From JACDAN01 sp963834825 (GTDB lineage Bacteria; Actinomycetota; Thermoleophilia; Gaiellales; Gaiellaceae), in the NCBI GenBank assembly GCA_963834825.1, contig CAWICZ010000014.1:620001-684000 (forward strand): a DNA stretch of 64,000 bases, read 5' to 3'. Under the pieces are notes generated by a model that did not search any database, was not told the origin of the DNA, and worked only from the letters and a program-made list of their open reading frames with translations. This document shows, in pieces, positions 14,936 to 25,746 of the stretch. Positions within the stretch are counted from its first letter, which is position 1. Each line of letters opens with the position of its first letter. Position numbers and translations under genes: made by a program.

Positions 14936-16260
14936 GCAGGATCGGCATCTTCGGCGGCGGCTACGTCGGGCTCGTGACGGGTGCAGGGTTCGCCGCGCTC
15001 GGCCACGACGTGACGATCCGCGACGTCGTCCCCCAGCGGGTCGACGACCTGCGGGCGGGCAGGATCCCGATCTACGAGCCGGGTCTGGAAGAGCTCGTCG
15101 AGGCGAACCGCGAGCGGCTGCGCTTCACGACCGAGCCGAGCGAGGCCGTCGACGGCGCCGACGCGCTCTTCGTCTGCGTCGGCACGCCCGCGACGTACTC
15201 GGGCGACGCCGACCTCTCTGCCGTCTGGACCGTCCTCGACGACCTTGCCGGACTTGCGCGCGACACCGTCCTCGTGATGAAGAGCACCGTGCCGGTCGGG
15301 ACCGGCGAGCGCGTGCGCGCGGCGCTCGACGCCCGTGGGCTCGACGGCATCGGCTACGTCTCCAATCCGGAGTTCCTGGCCGAGGGGACTGCGGTCCACG
15401 ACTTCCTCAGCCCCGAGCGGATCGTGATCGGCGCCGACGACGAGGCCGCCGGCGACGTCGTCGAACGTCTCCATGGACAGCTCGAGGCTCCCGTTCTCCG
15501 CATGGACGTTTCGTCGGCAGAGATGGTCAAGCTCGCGGCGAACGCCTTCCTGGCGACGCGTATCAGCTTCATCAACGAGATCGCGAACGTCTGCGAGGCG
15601 ACGGGCGCCGACGTCGAGGCTGTGGCCAAGGGGATGGGCCTGGACAGCCGGATCGGGTCCAAGTACCTACGGGCGGGCATCGGGTACGGCGGATCGTGCT
15701 TCCCGAAGGACGTCTCCTTCCTCAAGCTCCTCGCCGGCAACAGCGGCTACAACTTTCAGCTCGTCAATGCCGTCATCGAGGTCAACGAGCTTCAGAAGCG
15801 GCGGATCGTCTCGAAGCTCCAGAAGCATCTCGGCAAGCTCAGCGACAAGCGGATCGCGCTCCTGGGGCTTGCGTTCAAGCCTGACACCGATGACATGCGC
15901 GAGGCGCCGAGCGTCATTCTCGCCTCGCGACTCCAGGCCGAGGGCGCCGAGGTGCGGGGGTGGGACCCGGTCGCCACGCCGGGAGAGCTGATGAAGGGCG
16001 TCGAGATCCACGAGACGGTCCTCGACGCCGTTCGCGACGTCGACGCCGCGGTCATCGTCACCGAGTGGGACGAGCTGCGCGGCCTAGCGTCGGCAGAAGT
16101 TCGGCAGGCGATGCGAACCCCGCTGATCGTCGACGGGCGCAACCTGCTCGATCCCGAAGTCGTGCGCGAGGCCGGGTTCGCCTACGAGGGGATCGGCAGG
16201 CCGAGCTCGCCGTTCTCCGCACTGCCGGAGACCGCCGAGCCCACACGCGAGCCGGCGTAG
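14932..16260 (+). CDS. UDP-glucose/GDP-mannose dehydrogenase family protein
   Basis: NAD-dependent oxidation of a nucleotide sugar to the uronic acid, most likely UDP-glucose 6-dehydrogenase. 442 residues from ATG 14932, which overlaps the LCP stop (ATGA). Rossmann motif GGGYVG at 8-13, KSTVPVG, NPEFLAEG, and the catalytic cysteine C256 in GYGGSCFPKD; the C-terminal domain has LLGLAFKPDTDD. The next gene begins on the base after the stop. Exact sugar (UDP-glucose against GDP-mannose or ManNAc) cannot be fixed by eye; the SNPEFLAEG and overall order favour UDP-glucose. Confidence 0.92.
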   Translation: MSRIGIFGGGYVGLVTGAGFAALGHDVTIRDVVPQRVDDLRAGRIPIYEPGLEELVEANRERLRFTTEPSEAVDGADALFVCVGTPATYSGDADLSAVWTVLDDLAGLARDTVLVMKSTVPVGTGERVRAALDARGLDGIGYVSNPEFLAEGTAVHDFLSPERIVIGADDEAAGDVVERLHGQLEAPVLRMDVSSAEMVKLAANAFLATRISFINEIANVCEATGADVEAVAKGMGLDSRIGSKYLRAGIGYGGSCFPKDVSFLKLLAGNSGYNFQLVNAVIEVNELQKRRIVSKLQKHLGKLSDKRIALLGLAFKPDTDDMREAPSVILASRLQAEGAEVRGWDPVATPGELMKGVEIHETVLDAVRDVDAAVIVTEWDELRGLASAEVRQAMRTPLIVDGRNLLDPEVVREAGFAYEGIGRPSSPFSALPETAEPTREPA

Positions 16261-16971
16261 ATGCCCAAGGAAGCGATCATCCTCGCCGGCGGGAAGGCCG
16301 AGCGGCTCGGCGACGCTGCCGAGGGGAGGCCGAAGGCGCTCGTCCCGATCGGCGGCCGGCCGCTCGTCGCGTACCAGCTCGCGCTACTCGGGCGGGCCGG
16401 AGTCGAGCGCGTCATCGTGAGCTGCGCGGCGGGTCAGGAAGAGGAGTTCGAGCGTGCGCTGGATGGTCTCGGGCTAGCAATCGTGTGTGTGGGGGAGGCC
16501 GAGCCACTCGGACGCGGGGGAGGGCTGCGTCTCGCGGCCTCGGCGCGGGAGAGCAGCGAGCCCATCTACGCGCTCAACGGCGACGAGCTCTTCGACCTCG
16601 ACCTCCGCGGGCTCTTCGAGGGGCACCGTCGACGCGGCGGCGCGGCGACGATCACGGTGGCGCCACTGAAGAGTCACCTCGGCGTCGTCGACATCGACGA
16701 CGACGACGTCGTCCGCGACTTCAGCGAGGGGCCGACCCTTCCGTACTGGGTCAACACAGGCCTCTACGTGCTGGAGAACGAGGCGATCGAGCGGCTGCCC
16801 GAGCGGGGCGATCACGAGGCGACGACGTTCCCGGAGCTCGCTGCCGAGGGACGACTCCGCGGCTTCCGCCATACCGGCCTCTGGCTGACGGTGAACACAC
16901 CGAAAGATCTGCGTCTTGCTCAGGAATACGTCGAGTCGCACCCCGACACCCTCGAGGTGCGGGTGGGATGA
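16261..16971 (+). CDS. Sugar-phosphate nucleotidyltransferase
   Basis: 236 residues with the nucleotidyltransferase signature IILAGGKAERL at the N-terminus followed by RPKALVPIGGRPL, and the metal-binding LNGDELF near residue 103. It makes an NDP-sugar from a sugar-1-phosphate and NTP. Starts immediately after the dehydrogenase stop (TAG|ATG), so translation is coupled. It lacks the C-terminal left-handed beta-helix of bifunctional enzymes. The cupin that follows resembles the phosphomannose isomerase domain, which hints at mannose-1-phosphate guanylyltransferase activity, but this is inference. Confidence 0.87.
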   Translation: MPKEAIILAGGKAERLGDAAEGRPKALVPIGGRPLVAYQLALLGRAGVERVIVSCAAGQEEEFERALDGLGLAIVCVGEAEPLGRGGGLRLAASARESSEPIYALNGDELFDLDLRGLFEGHRRRGGAATITVAPLKSHLGVVDIDDDDVVRDFSEGPTLPYWVNTGLYVLENEAIERLPERGDHEATTFPELAAEGRLRGFRHTGLWLTVNTPKDLRLAQEYVESHPDTLEVRVG

Positions 16972-16978
16972 TGGGACC

Positions 16979-17398
16979 GTGTCGGACCGGCGCTTGTCGT
17001 CTCCGAACTTGACGGGCATCGACCGGTTCTCGTTCGTGCCCCGTCGGGTCGAGAAGCCCTGGGGCTACGAGCTCATCTGGGCGCTCACCGACGTCTACTG
17101 CGGCAAGGTGATCTTCGTGCGCGCGGGGCATTCCCTGAGCCTCCAGTTCCACCGCGAGAAGGACGAGGCCTGGTACGTCCAGTCGGGGCGCGCGAAGCTC
17201 GAGCTTGGCGAGGCCGGTGAGGGCGCGCTGACCGAGGAGGTCGTCTCGTCCGGGGCCTCGTTCCGACTGCCGCCGGGAACCGTCCACCGCATCACCGCGC
17301 TCGAGGACACGACCGTACTCGAGGTCTCGACGCCTCATCTCGATGACGTCGTGCGGCTCGAAGACGAGTACGGCCGGGCTGGGACCTCGGGGCCGTAG
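16979..17398 (+). CDS. Cupin, mannose-6-phosphate isomerase type II-like
   Basis: 139 residues from GTG 16979, 7 bases after the nucleotidyltransferase stop; an in-frame start at 16916 would lie inside that gene. The motif EKPWGYE near residue 24, SLQFHREKDEAWYV and the PPGTVHRI second cupin box are those of the isomerase domain found at the C-terminus of bifunctional mannose-1-phosphate guanylyltransferase/isomerases. Here it is a separate polypeptide beside a nucleotidyltransferase, so the two may act together. It ends the LCP-dehydrogenase-transferase-cupin operon. Confidence 0.8.
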   Translation: MSDRRLSSPNLTGIDRFSFVPRRVEKPWGYELIWALTDVYCGKVIFVRAGHSLSLQFHREKDEAWYVQSGRAKLELGEAGEGALTEEVVSSGASFRLPPGTVHRITALEDTTVLEVSTPHLDDVVRLEDEYGRAGTSGP

Positions 17399-17443
17399 CG
17401 GCCCGCGCTCCGCAGACGACCTTGACACCACTGTGATAAGGTT

Positions 17444-17782
17444 GTGCAAGTGGATGGATACACGATCGGAACTGCCGCCGAGGCAACCGGATGGTCGGCC
17501 CGGATGCTCCGCTACCTCGAGGAGGCCCGCCTGATCGTGCCGCGCCGGTCGTCCTCCGGCTATCGCCTCTACGGCGTGCGCGAGCTCAACCAGCTGCGCG
17601 CGCTGAAGCGCCTGCGGGCCCGGTTCGGAATCGAGCTCACCGACATGGCGTTCGCCGCACGCCTTCGCCGTGAGCCGGCGCTGCGCGGCGCCGTTGAGGG
17701 CTGGCTCACACGGGCCGATGCAGACCCCGCCGACTGGGTCGATTGGGAGCAGCGCAAGCAGGAGCGGCTGCTCGCCGCCTGA
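17444..17782 (+). CDS. MerR family transcriptional regulator
   Basis: 112 residues, start GTG 17444 (GTG 17450 also in frame). The N-terminal winged helix-turn-helix of MerR proteins is clear: YTIGTAAEATGWSARMLRYLE then SGYRLYGVRELNQLRALKRLR. The C-terminal part is short, with no long coiled coil or cysteine metal site, so an effector is not evident. Upstream, TTGACA (17422-17427), TGTGATAAG (17432-17440) and an imperfect inverted repeat CTTGACACC / GGTTGTGCAAG flank the start; the gene may be leaderless and autoregulated. ahcY begins 37 bases downstream. Confidence 0.85.
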   Translation: MQVDGYTIGTAAEATGWSARMLRYLEEARLIVPRRSSSGYRLYGVRELNQLRALKRLRARFGIELTDMAFAARLRREPALRGAVEGWLTRADADPADWVDWEQRKQERLLAA

Positions 17783-17819
17783 CGACTAGTACTCGCGAAC
17801 CACAAGAGAGGAAGAGCAC

Positions 17820-19088
17820 ATGGCAACGACGAAGCGCTACGACGTCAAAGACCTCGGCCTGGCCGCGGAGGGCATCCGCCGGATCGCGTGGGCCGACCGG
17901 CAGATGCCGGTCTTGGCCGCGATCCGTGACCGGTTCGAGAGCGAGCGGCCGCTCGAGGGCTACCGCATCTCCGCCTGTCTCCACGTCACGACCGAGACCG
18001 CAAACCTCGCCCGCACGCTGAAAGCGGGCGGCGCGGACGTCGTGCTCTGCGCCTCCAACCCGCTCTCGACCCAGGACGACGTCGCCGCGGCGCTGGTCGA
18101 CGAGTTCGACATCTCCGTCTTCGCGATCAAGGGCGAGGACAACGACACGTACTACCAGCACATCGAGGCGGCGGTCGACCACAAGCCTCAGCTGACGATG
18201 GACGACGGCGCCGACGTGATCGGTGTGCTCCACTCGGCACGGCGCGAGCAGCTGGGCGACATCATCGCCGGAACGGAGGAGACCACCACCGGCGTCATCC
18301 GCCTCAAGGCGCTCGAGGCCGACGGAGCGCTCGGCTTTCCGATCATCGCCGTCAACGAGGCGAAGACCAAGCACCTGTTCGACAACCGGTACGGCACCGG
18401 CCAGTCGACCATCGACGGGATCATCCGGGCGACGAACATCCTCCTCGCCGGCAAGAAGTTCGTCGTCTCCGGCTACGGCTGGGTCGGCAAGGGCGTGGCC
18501 ATGCGGGCCAAGGGTTTGGGTGCCCTTGTGATCGTCACGGAAGTCGATCCGGTCAGCGCCCTCGAGGCTGCGATGGACGGCTTCGAAGTGCTGCCGATGA
18601 GCCGGGCAGCCGAGGTCGGAGACATCTTCTGTACGGCGACCGGCGACAAATCGGTGATCACGCGTGAGCACATGAGTCGGATGAAGGACGGCGCGATCCT
18701 GGCGAACACGGGCCACTTCAACGTCGAGATCGAGATCCCGGCGCTCCGGCAGCTCGCCGCCGAGGTGCGGGAGTCGCGTGAATTCGTCGAGGAGTTCATC
18801 CTCGAGGACGGCAAGCGGCTCTACCTCCTGGGCGACGGCCGTCTGATCAACCTCGCCGCGGCAGAGGGTCATCCCGCGCTCGTCATGGACATGTCGTTCG
18901 CAAACCAGGCTCTGTCGGCCGAGTATGCAGTCGAGCACGCCGCGGAGCTGGAGCGGAAGGTCTACCCCGTGCCGGACGAGATCGACCGCGAGATCGCCCG
19001 CCTGAAGCTCGAGACGATGGGGATCGAGATCGACCGCCTCACCGACGAGCAGGCCCGGTACCTCGCCTCCTGGTCCGAGGGGACGTAG
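17820..19088 (+). CDS. ahcY: Adenosylhomocysteinase
   Basis: Hydrolyses S-adenosylhomocysteine to adenosine and homocysteine with bound NAD, feeding homocysteine to MetH. 422 residues. Substrate region CLHVTTETANL, catalytic segment (VNEAKTKHLFDNRYGTGQS), NAD fold VSGYGWVGKGVAMRAKGLGA and NTGHFN near residue 299. It ends in YLASWSEGT, lacking the C-terminal tail ending in K-x-x-x-Y-R-Y of the longer eukaryote/proteobacterial form, so it is the short archaeal/thermophile type. SD GAGAGGAAG lies about 7 bases before ATG. Next gene starts 3 bases after the stop. Confidence 0.96.
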   Translation: MATTKRYDVKDLGLAAEGIRRIAWADRQMPVLAAIRDRFESERPLEGYRISACLHVTTETANLARTLKAGGADVVLCASNPLSTQDDVAAALVDEFDISVFAIKGEDNDTYYQHIEAAVDHKPQLTMDDGADVIGVLHSARREQLGDIIAGTEETTTGVIRLKALEADGALGFPIIAVNEAKTKHLFDNRYGTGQSTIDGIIRATNILLAGKKFVVSGYGWVGKGVAMRAKGLGALVIVTEVDPVSALEAAMDGFEVLPMSRAAEVGDIFCTATGDKSVITREHMSRMKDGAILANTGHFNVEIEIPALRQLAAEVRESREFVEEFILEDGKRLYLLGDGRLINLAAAEGHPALVMDMSFANQALSAEYAVEHAAELERKVYPVPDEIDREIARLKLETMGIEIDRLTDEQARYLASWSEGT

Positions 19089-19091
19089 CTT

Positions 19092-19874
19092 CTGCCGAAG
19101 GCGATCGTACTCGCGGCCGGCTACGCGACTCGGCTGAGCCCGCTCACCGACTCGACCCCGAAGATGCTGTTGCCCCTGGCCGGGCGGCCGATGCTCGACT
19201 ACCTGCTCGACCGGGTGGACGAGATCGGCGAGCTCGACGAGATCCACCTCGTCACCAACGCCCGCTTTGCGGAGGACTTTCGGGCTTGGGCCGCTCAGCG
19301 GTCCGGGCGGCTTGCGGTCAAGGTACTCGACGACGGTACGACCTCGAACGAGGACCGCCTGGGTGCGATCGGCGACATCCGTTTCACGATCGAGCAGGCC
19401 GGCCTCGGCGACGACGCTCTCTTCGTCGTCGCCGGCGACAACCTGATCGGTTACGACCTACGCGACTACGTTCGCTTCTGGCGCGACCAGGGCGGGAGCG
19501 CGATCGCATTGCGCCACGAGCCGGACGCCGAGCTGATCAAGCAGTACGGGGTCGTCGAGCTCGATGAGGCTGGCCGCGTCGTGTCCTTCGAGGAGAAGCC
19601 GGCCGAGCCGCGCAGCTCGCTCGCCGCAACGGCCGCCTATCTCTATGCGGCCGAGCACGTCGAGCTCGTCCCGCAGTACCTCGAGGAGGGGAATCCGCCG
19701 GACGCCCCGGGCAACCTCGTGGCGTGGCTGTACTCGCGCGCCCCTGTTTACGGCTACCGGTTCACCGGTGACTGGCTCGACATCGGAAACATGGAGCAGC
19801 TCCTCGAGGCCGACAACCTGATGCGCTCGCGGGCGGGACTGCCTTTGCGGGACGAGTACTCGTCGGCGCCCTAG
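19092..19874 (+). CDS. Nucleotidyltransferase (NDP-sugar pyrophosphorylase), probable CTG start
   Basis: 260 residues if started at CTG 19092. The essential N-terminal signature (IVLAAGYATRLSPLT, then TPKMLLPLAGRP) is encoded between the ahcY stop at 19086 and the first ATG at 19164, and no ATG, GTG or TTG exists in that frame stretch, so initiation at CTG 19092 is the simplest reading; an AGGGG-type SD lies about 9 bases upstream inside ahcY. Later motifs: VVAGDNLIGYD, GVVELDE, FEEKPAEP and GDWLDIG, as in glucose-1-phosphate thymidylyltransferase-like enzymes. Translation is probably coupled to ahcY. Confidence 0.83.
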   Translation: MPKAIVLAAGYATRLSPLTDSTPKMLLPLAGRPMLDYLLDRVDEIGELDEIHLVTNARFAEDFRAWAAQRSGRLAVKVLDDGTTSNEDRLGAIGDIRFTIEQAGLGDDALFVVAGDNLIGYDLRDYVRFWRDQGGSAIALRHEPDAELIKQYGVVELDEAGRVVSFEEKPAEPRSSLAATAAYLYAAEHVELVPQYLEEGNPPDAPGNLVAWLYSRAPVYGYRFTGDWLDIGNMEQLLEADNLMRSRAGLPLRDEYSSAP

Positions 19875-19941
19875 CCCGGGCACACTCTCGGCAAACATCC
19901 GGCACCCACACGCGCGCTCTGGCCACGTACGGTCGGGCGAT

Positions 19942-20604
19942 GTGCTCCTCGATCTCCTGCTCCCACGTCGGTGCGTGGCTTGCGGCCGCCTTGGCCAGGC
20001 GATTTGCGCCTGGTGCCTCGCCGAGCTCCCGCGGCTGCAGGGCCCCTGCTGTGCGCGCTGCGGAGCGCCAACAGCATGGCCAGTCGCGCGCTGCCTGGAG
20101 TGTGCCGGCCACCGCCTCGCGTTCGCCTCCGCGCGCTCCGCCGTCGCCTATCTCGGGCCGGTGCGCCCGCTCGTTGCCGCCTGGAAGGAGCGGGGCCTGC
20201 GGCATCTCGCCGAGGAGGCGGCAGACGTCATCGCGAATACGGTCGAGCGGCCGTGCGTGGACGCTCTCGCGTTCGCTCCGGCGGACGGCGACCGAAGCGT
20301 CAAGCGTGGCCACCATCCGGCGGAGCGGCTGGCCCGCGAGCTCGGATCACGCTGGGAGCTCCCGGTCGTGCGCGCTCTCGGCCGGACCCGCGCTCCGAGG
20401 CCGCAACGCGGGCTGACACTGGCGGCGCGCCGGCGCAACGTCGCGGGCTCCTTCGTCGCCGTCGCCGAGGTTCCGGCGAGGGTCGGCCTGATCGACGATG
20501 TCTTCACGACGGGTGCCACCGCCTCGGCCGCATCGTCCGCTCTCCGCCGCGCAGGCGCCAGGCAGATCGCGGTCGTGACGTTCGCGCGGGCGATCCGCCA
20601 ATAG
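19942..20604 (+). CDS. comF: ComF family protein (phosphoribosyltransferase-like)
   Basis: 220 residues. N-terminal zinc ribbon with two CxxC pairs (CVACG, CARCG and nearby CAWC, CLEC), then the type I PRTase domain with the PRPP loop VGLIDDVFTTGATAS. ComF proteins are linked to DNA uptake and strand handling in competent Gram-positives, but many actinobacterial members are uncharacterised. Start GTG 19942. Located directly before hpf and secA, the arrangement seen in many Gram-positive genomes. Confidence 0.88.
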   Translation: MLLDLLLPRRCVACGRLGQAICAWCLAELPRLQGPCCARCGAPTAWPVARCLECAGHRLAFASARSAVAYLGPVRPLVAAWKERGLRHLAEEAADVIANTVERPCVDALAFAPADGDRSVKRGHHPAERLARELGSRWELPVVRALGRTRAPRPQRGLTLAARRRNVAGSFVAVAEVPARVGLIDDVFTTGATASAASSALRRAGARQIAVVTFARAIRQ

Positions 20605-20650
20605 AATCAGGTGACCGAAGCTGACCGCCGTCAATCAGGGGGAGGTCACC

Positions 20651-21190
20651 GTGCGACTCCAGGTCAAGGGCAAGAACGTCGAGGTCAGCGACTCGATCCG
20701 CCAGTACGCGCAACAGAAGCTCGGCAAGCTCGAGCGCCAGCTCGCCGACCCGACCCGGGTCGAACTGGAGCTGACCGTCGAGAAGAATCCGTCCATCTCC
20801 GCGAATCACGTCGCGGAGGCGACCATCTGGACCAAGGGCCCGATCCTGCGCGCCCGAGAGGCCTCCGCCGACCACAAGGCGTCGATCGACCAGCTCGTGG
20901 ACAAGCTCGAGCGTCAGGTCAAGCGCTATCGGGAGAAGCGGCGCGCGCGCCGCGTCTCCGCTACGGTCGATGAACCTATGCCCGAGGACGCGATCCCGAT
21001 CGAGGCCGAGCCGCGGATCGTCAAGTCGAAGCAATTCGCGGTCAAGCCGATGAGCCCCGAGGAGGCAGTCCTGCAGTTGGAGCTGGTCGGGCACGACTTC
21101 TTCGTGTTCCAGAACGCCGAGACGATGGACGTGAACGTCGTCTATCGGCGGCGGGACGGCGCGTTCGGCCTGATCGAGCCGCAGCTCTAG
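20651..21190 (+). CDS. hpf: Ribosome hibernation-promoting factor, long form
   Basis: 179 residues, GTG start with GGGGAGG about 5 bases upstream. N-terminal HPF/YfiA domain (about 1-100; LQVKGKNVEVSDSIRQYAQQKLGKLER) that binds the decoding centre of idle ribosomes, a charged linker, and the C-terminal dimerisation domain (about 125-179; VKPMSPEEAVLQLELVGHDFFVF) that pairs 70S into 100S. The long form is usual in Gram-positives. It sits between comF and secA. Confidence 0.95.
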   Translation: MRLQVKGKNVEVSDSIRQYAQQKLGKLERQLADPTRVELELTVEKNPSISANHVAEATIWTKGPILRAREASADHKASIDQLVDKLERQVKRYREKRRARRVSATVDEPMPEDAIPIEAEPRIVKSKQFAVKPMSPEEAVLQLELVGHDFFVFQNAETMDVNVVYRRRDGAFGLIEPQL

Positions 21191-21200
21191 GCTTCGACCG

Positions 21201-21770
21201 ATGCCGTTCTGGTCGCGGCGCAAGCCGATCCACGAAGAGCTCGCGGAGGGCACCGATCTGCTCGACTGGGAGCCGCAGCGCGAGTCCCCTGCTCCAGCGT
21301 TCTCGGGGACTCTGGACGTGTTGCACGGCGGGCGGCAGCGGCGCTGGGATACCGTCGCCACCGCCGAGGCGCCGGAGCTCGTGGGTGACAAGCTCGAGTT
21401 CGTGGCGCTGACCGACGGGGTGCTGCTCGTCGACGAGGAGTTGCCTGAAGGCGCGGTGTCGCCGCTCGCGAAGGCGATCGAGCAGGAGCTCGACCCGCCC
21501 TACCGGGCGAGTGCGGTTCGGCGCGGGGAGGCAGTCTGGGCGGTGGCCGCGAACAGCATCGACGTGGTCGAGGTGCCGGAGAAGGTCGGCGGCGACACAA
21601 TCAGCCTGGTCGTTCAGGGCGAAGAACGGACACTGCTCGTCGACGAGCGCCAGATCTCGGCCGAGATCCCGACGCTCGAATCATTTGCGCTCGAGCGCCA
21701 CCGCGACTTCGTCCTCCACGCCGAGCGGCTGGAGGGAGATCTTTGGGCGGTGGAGGTAAACCCTTTGTGA
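21201..21770 (+). CDS. Conserved-looking protein of unknown function
   Basis: 189 residues between hpf and secA, ATG 10 bases after the hpf stop. Starts MPFWSRRKPIHEELAEGTDL and is acidic, soluble and beta-rich, with no membrane segment, cysteines or recognised motif. The position inside a housekeeping operon and clean codon use suggest a real gene whose role is linked to neighbours, but I do not recognise a family. Confidence 0.7.
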   Translation: MPFWSRRKPIHEELAEGTDLLDWEPQRESPAPAFSGTLDVLHGGRQRRWDTVATAEAPELVGDKLEFVALTDGVLLVDEELPEGAVSPLAKAIEQELDPPYRASAVRRGEAVWAVAANSIDVVEVPEKVGGDTISLVVQGEERTLLVDERQISAEIPTLESFALERHRDFVLHAERLEGDLWAVEVNPL

Positions 21771-21815
21771 TCTCCCACCCACGGTCAGGCGGAAAAGCTC
21801 CGATACCCTAGACGG

Positions 21816-24506
<2,691 letters not shown>

Positions 24507-24507
24507 C

Positions 24508-24535
24508 GCCGCGGCCTGAGTTTCAGAACCGCGGC
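24508..24535 (+). terminator. Hairpin between secA and prfB
   Basis: GCCGCGG (24508-24514) pairs perfectly with CCGCGGC (24529-24535) around a 14-base loop, starting just after the secA stop and ending 13 bases before the prfB ATG. There is no U-tract, so it may be a processing or attenuation structure rather than a strong terminator. Confidence 0.35.
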
Positions 24536-24548
24536 TAGGATCATCGGA

Positions 24549-25653
24549 ATGGCGGAAACGACTCAGACCGTCGAGGAGCGCCTGCGTGAGATCGGGACCC
24601 AGCTCGCCTGGGTCCGTGATTACCTTTGACCCCGCCGGCCTAGAGGCCCGCGTCGCCGAGCTGGAATCGGCGATGGGCGAGCCCGGCTTCTGGGACGACC
24701 AGGCTCGAGCCGCCGCGATCTCCACCGAACAGGCCCGCGCGACGAAGAAGCTCGAACGCTACGAGCGCCTCCAACAGGAGTTCGCCGACGCCCAGGAGCT
24801 GCTCCAGCTCGACGGTGACCTCGCCGGCGAGCTGGACGAGGACCTCCGCCCGCTCGAGCGGGAGCTCGAGCGGCTTCGTGAAGACGCGCTCTTCACCGGC
24901 GAGTACGACGCCGGGGACGCCGTGGTGACGATCGTCGGCGGAACGGGCGGGACTGACGCCCAGGATTGGGCGGAGATCCTGCTCCGCATGTACCTGCGCT
25001 GGGCGCAGCAGCGCGGCTTCGATGCGGAGCTCGTCGAGGCCAGCCCCGGGGAGGAGGCCGGGCTGAAGTCGGCGACCTTCACGGTCTCCGGCGAGAACGC
25101 GTACGGCGTCCTCAAGGCCGAGCGGGGCGTTCACCGGCTCGTCCGCCTCTCGCCGTTCGACTCGGCCCACCGCCGGCACACGTCGTTCGCGCAGGTGATC
25201 GTCTCGCCGCTCGTCGCCGAGGGAGAGGACGTCGAGATCGATGAAGACGACCTGAGGATCGACACATATCGCGCCAGCGGCGCCGGCGGCCAGCACGTGA
25301 ACAAGACGGACTCTGCCGTGCGGATCACGCACATCCCGACGGGGATCGTCGTCCAGTGTCAGAACGAGCGTTCGCAGTCGTCGAACAAGCAGACCGCGCT
25401 CCGGATCCTCAAGTCCCGCCTCGCGGAGCTCGAGCAGGAGCGCCGGGAGGAAGAACTGGCCCGGGAGCGGGGCGTCGCGCAGGACACGGGGTTCGGCAGC
25501 CAAATCCGGAGCTACGTCCTCCACCCGTACCAGATGGTCAAGGACCATCGAACCGGTCATGAGGTCGGGAACGCCGAGGGCGTCCTCGACGGCGACCTGG
25601 ACGGGTTCATCCAGGCCTACCTGCTCGCGAAAGCAGCGGGCAGCGTTGTCTAG
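24549..25653 (+). CDS. prfB: Peptide chain release factor 2, with programmed +1 frameshift
   Basis: Recognises UGA and UAA and triggers peptide release. Translation begins at ATG 24549, runs 26 codons to TAC-CTT-TGA (24621-24629) and must slip +1 at CTT to read GAC at 24628, then continues to 25653; product about 367 residues, as for E. coli RF2. The CTTTGAC slip site with an in-frame UGA is the classic RF2 autoregulatory site. Anticodon-like SPF at 201-203 and GGQ at 246-248 are present. The strong SD usually 3 bases upstream of the slip codon is not evident. ORF finders miss the first 26 codons. Confidence 0.96.
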
Positions 25654-25670
25654 AAAGGGCTAGAACGGTT

Positions 25671-25729
25671 GTCTAGCAGGGTCTTTCGCTAGACTCCCGG
25701 GCTGCTCAGCACCTGACGGCGCGCCGTCA
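25671..25729. repeat. Inverted repeats between prfB and ftsE
   Basis: Two features fill the 93-base gap. GTCTAGC (25671-25677) and GCTAGAC (25688-25694) form a 7-bp stem with a 10-base loop, within a stretch having four CTAG tetramers. Then a perfect 16-bp palindrome TGACGGCGCGCCGTCA occupies 25714-25729, 17 bases before the annotated ftsE ATG. The first may terminate prfB; the second may be an operator or a hairpin in the ftsEX leader. Confidence 0.5.
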
Positions 25730-25746
25730 AAAGCGCGTATTTTCCG

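Noticed and set aside
13312..16260. One 982-residue protein over the LCP and dehydrogenase genes
   Set aside because: The first part is the wrong frame of the LCP gene; the true dehydrogenase starts at ATG 14932.
24549..24629. 26-codon independent upstream ORF before prfB
   Set aside because: It is the first part of prfB, joined by the CTT-TGA-C +1 slip.
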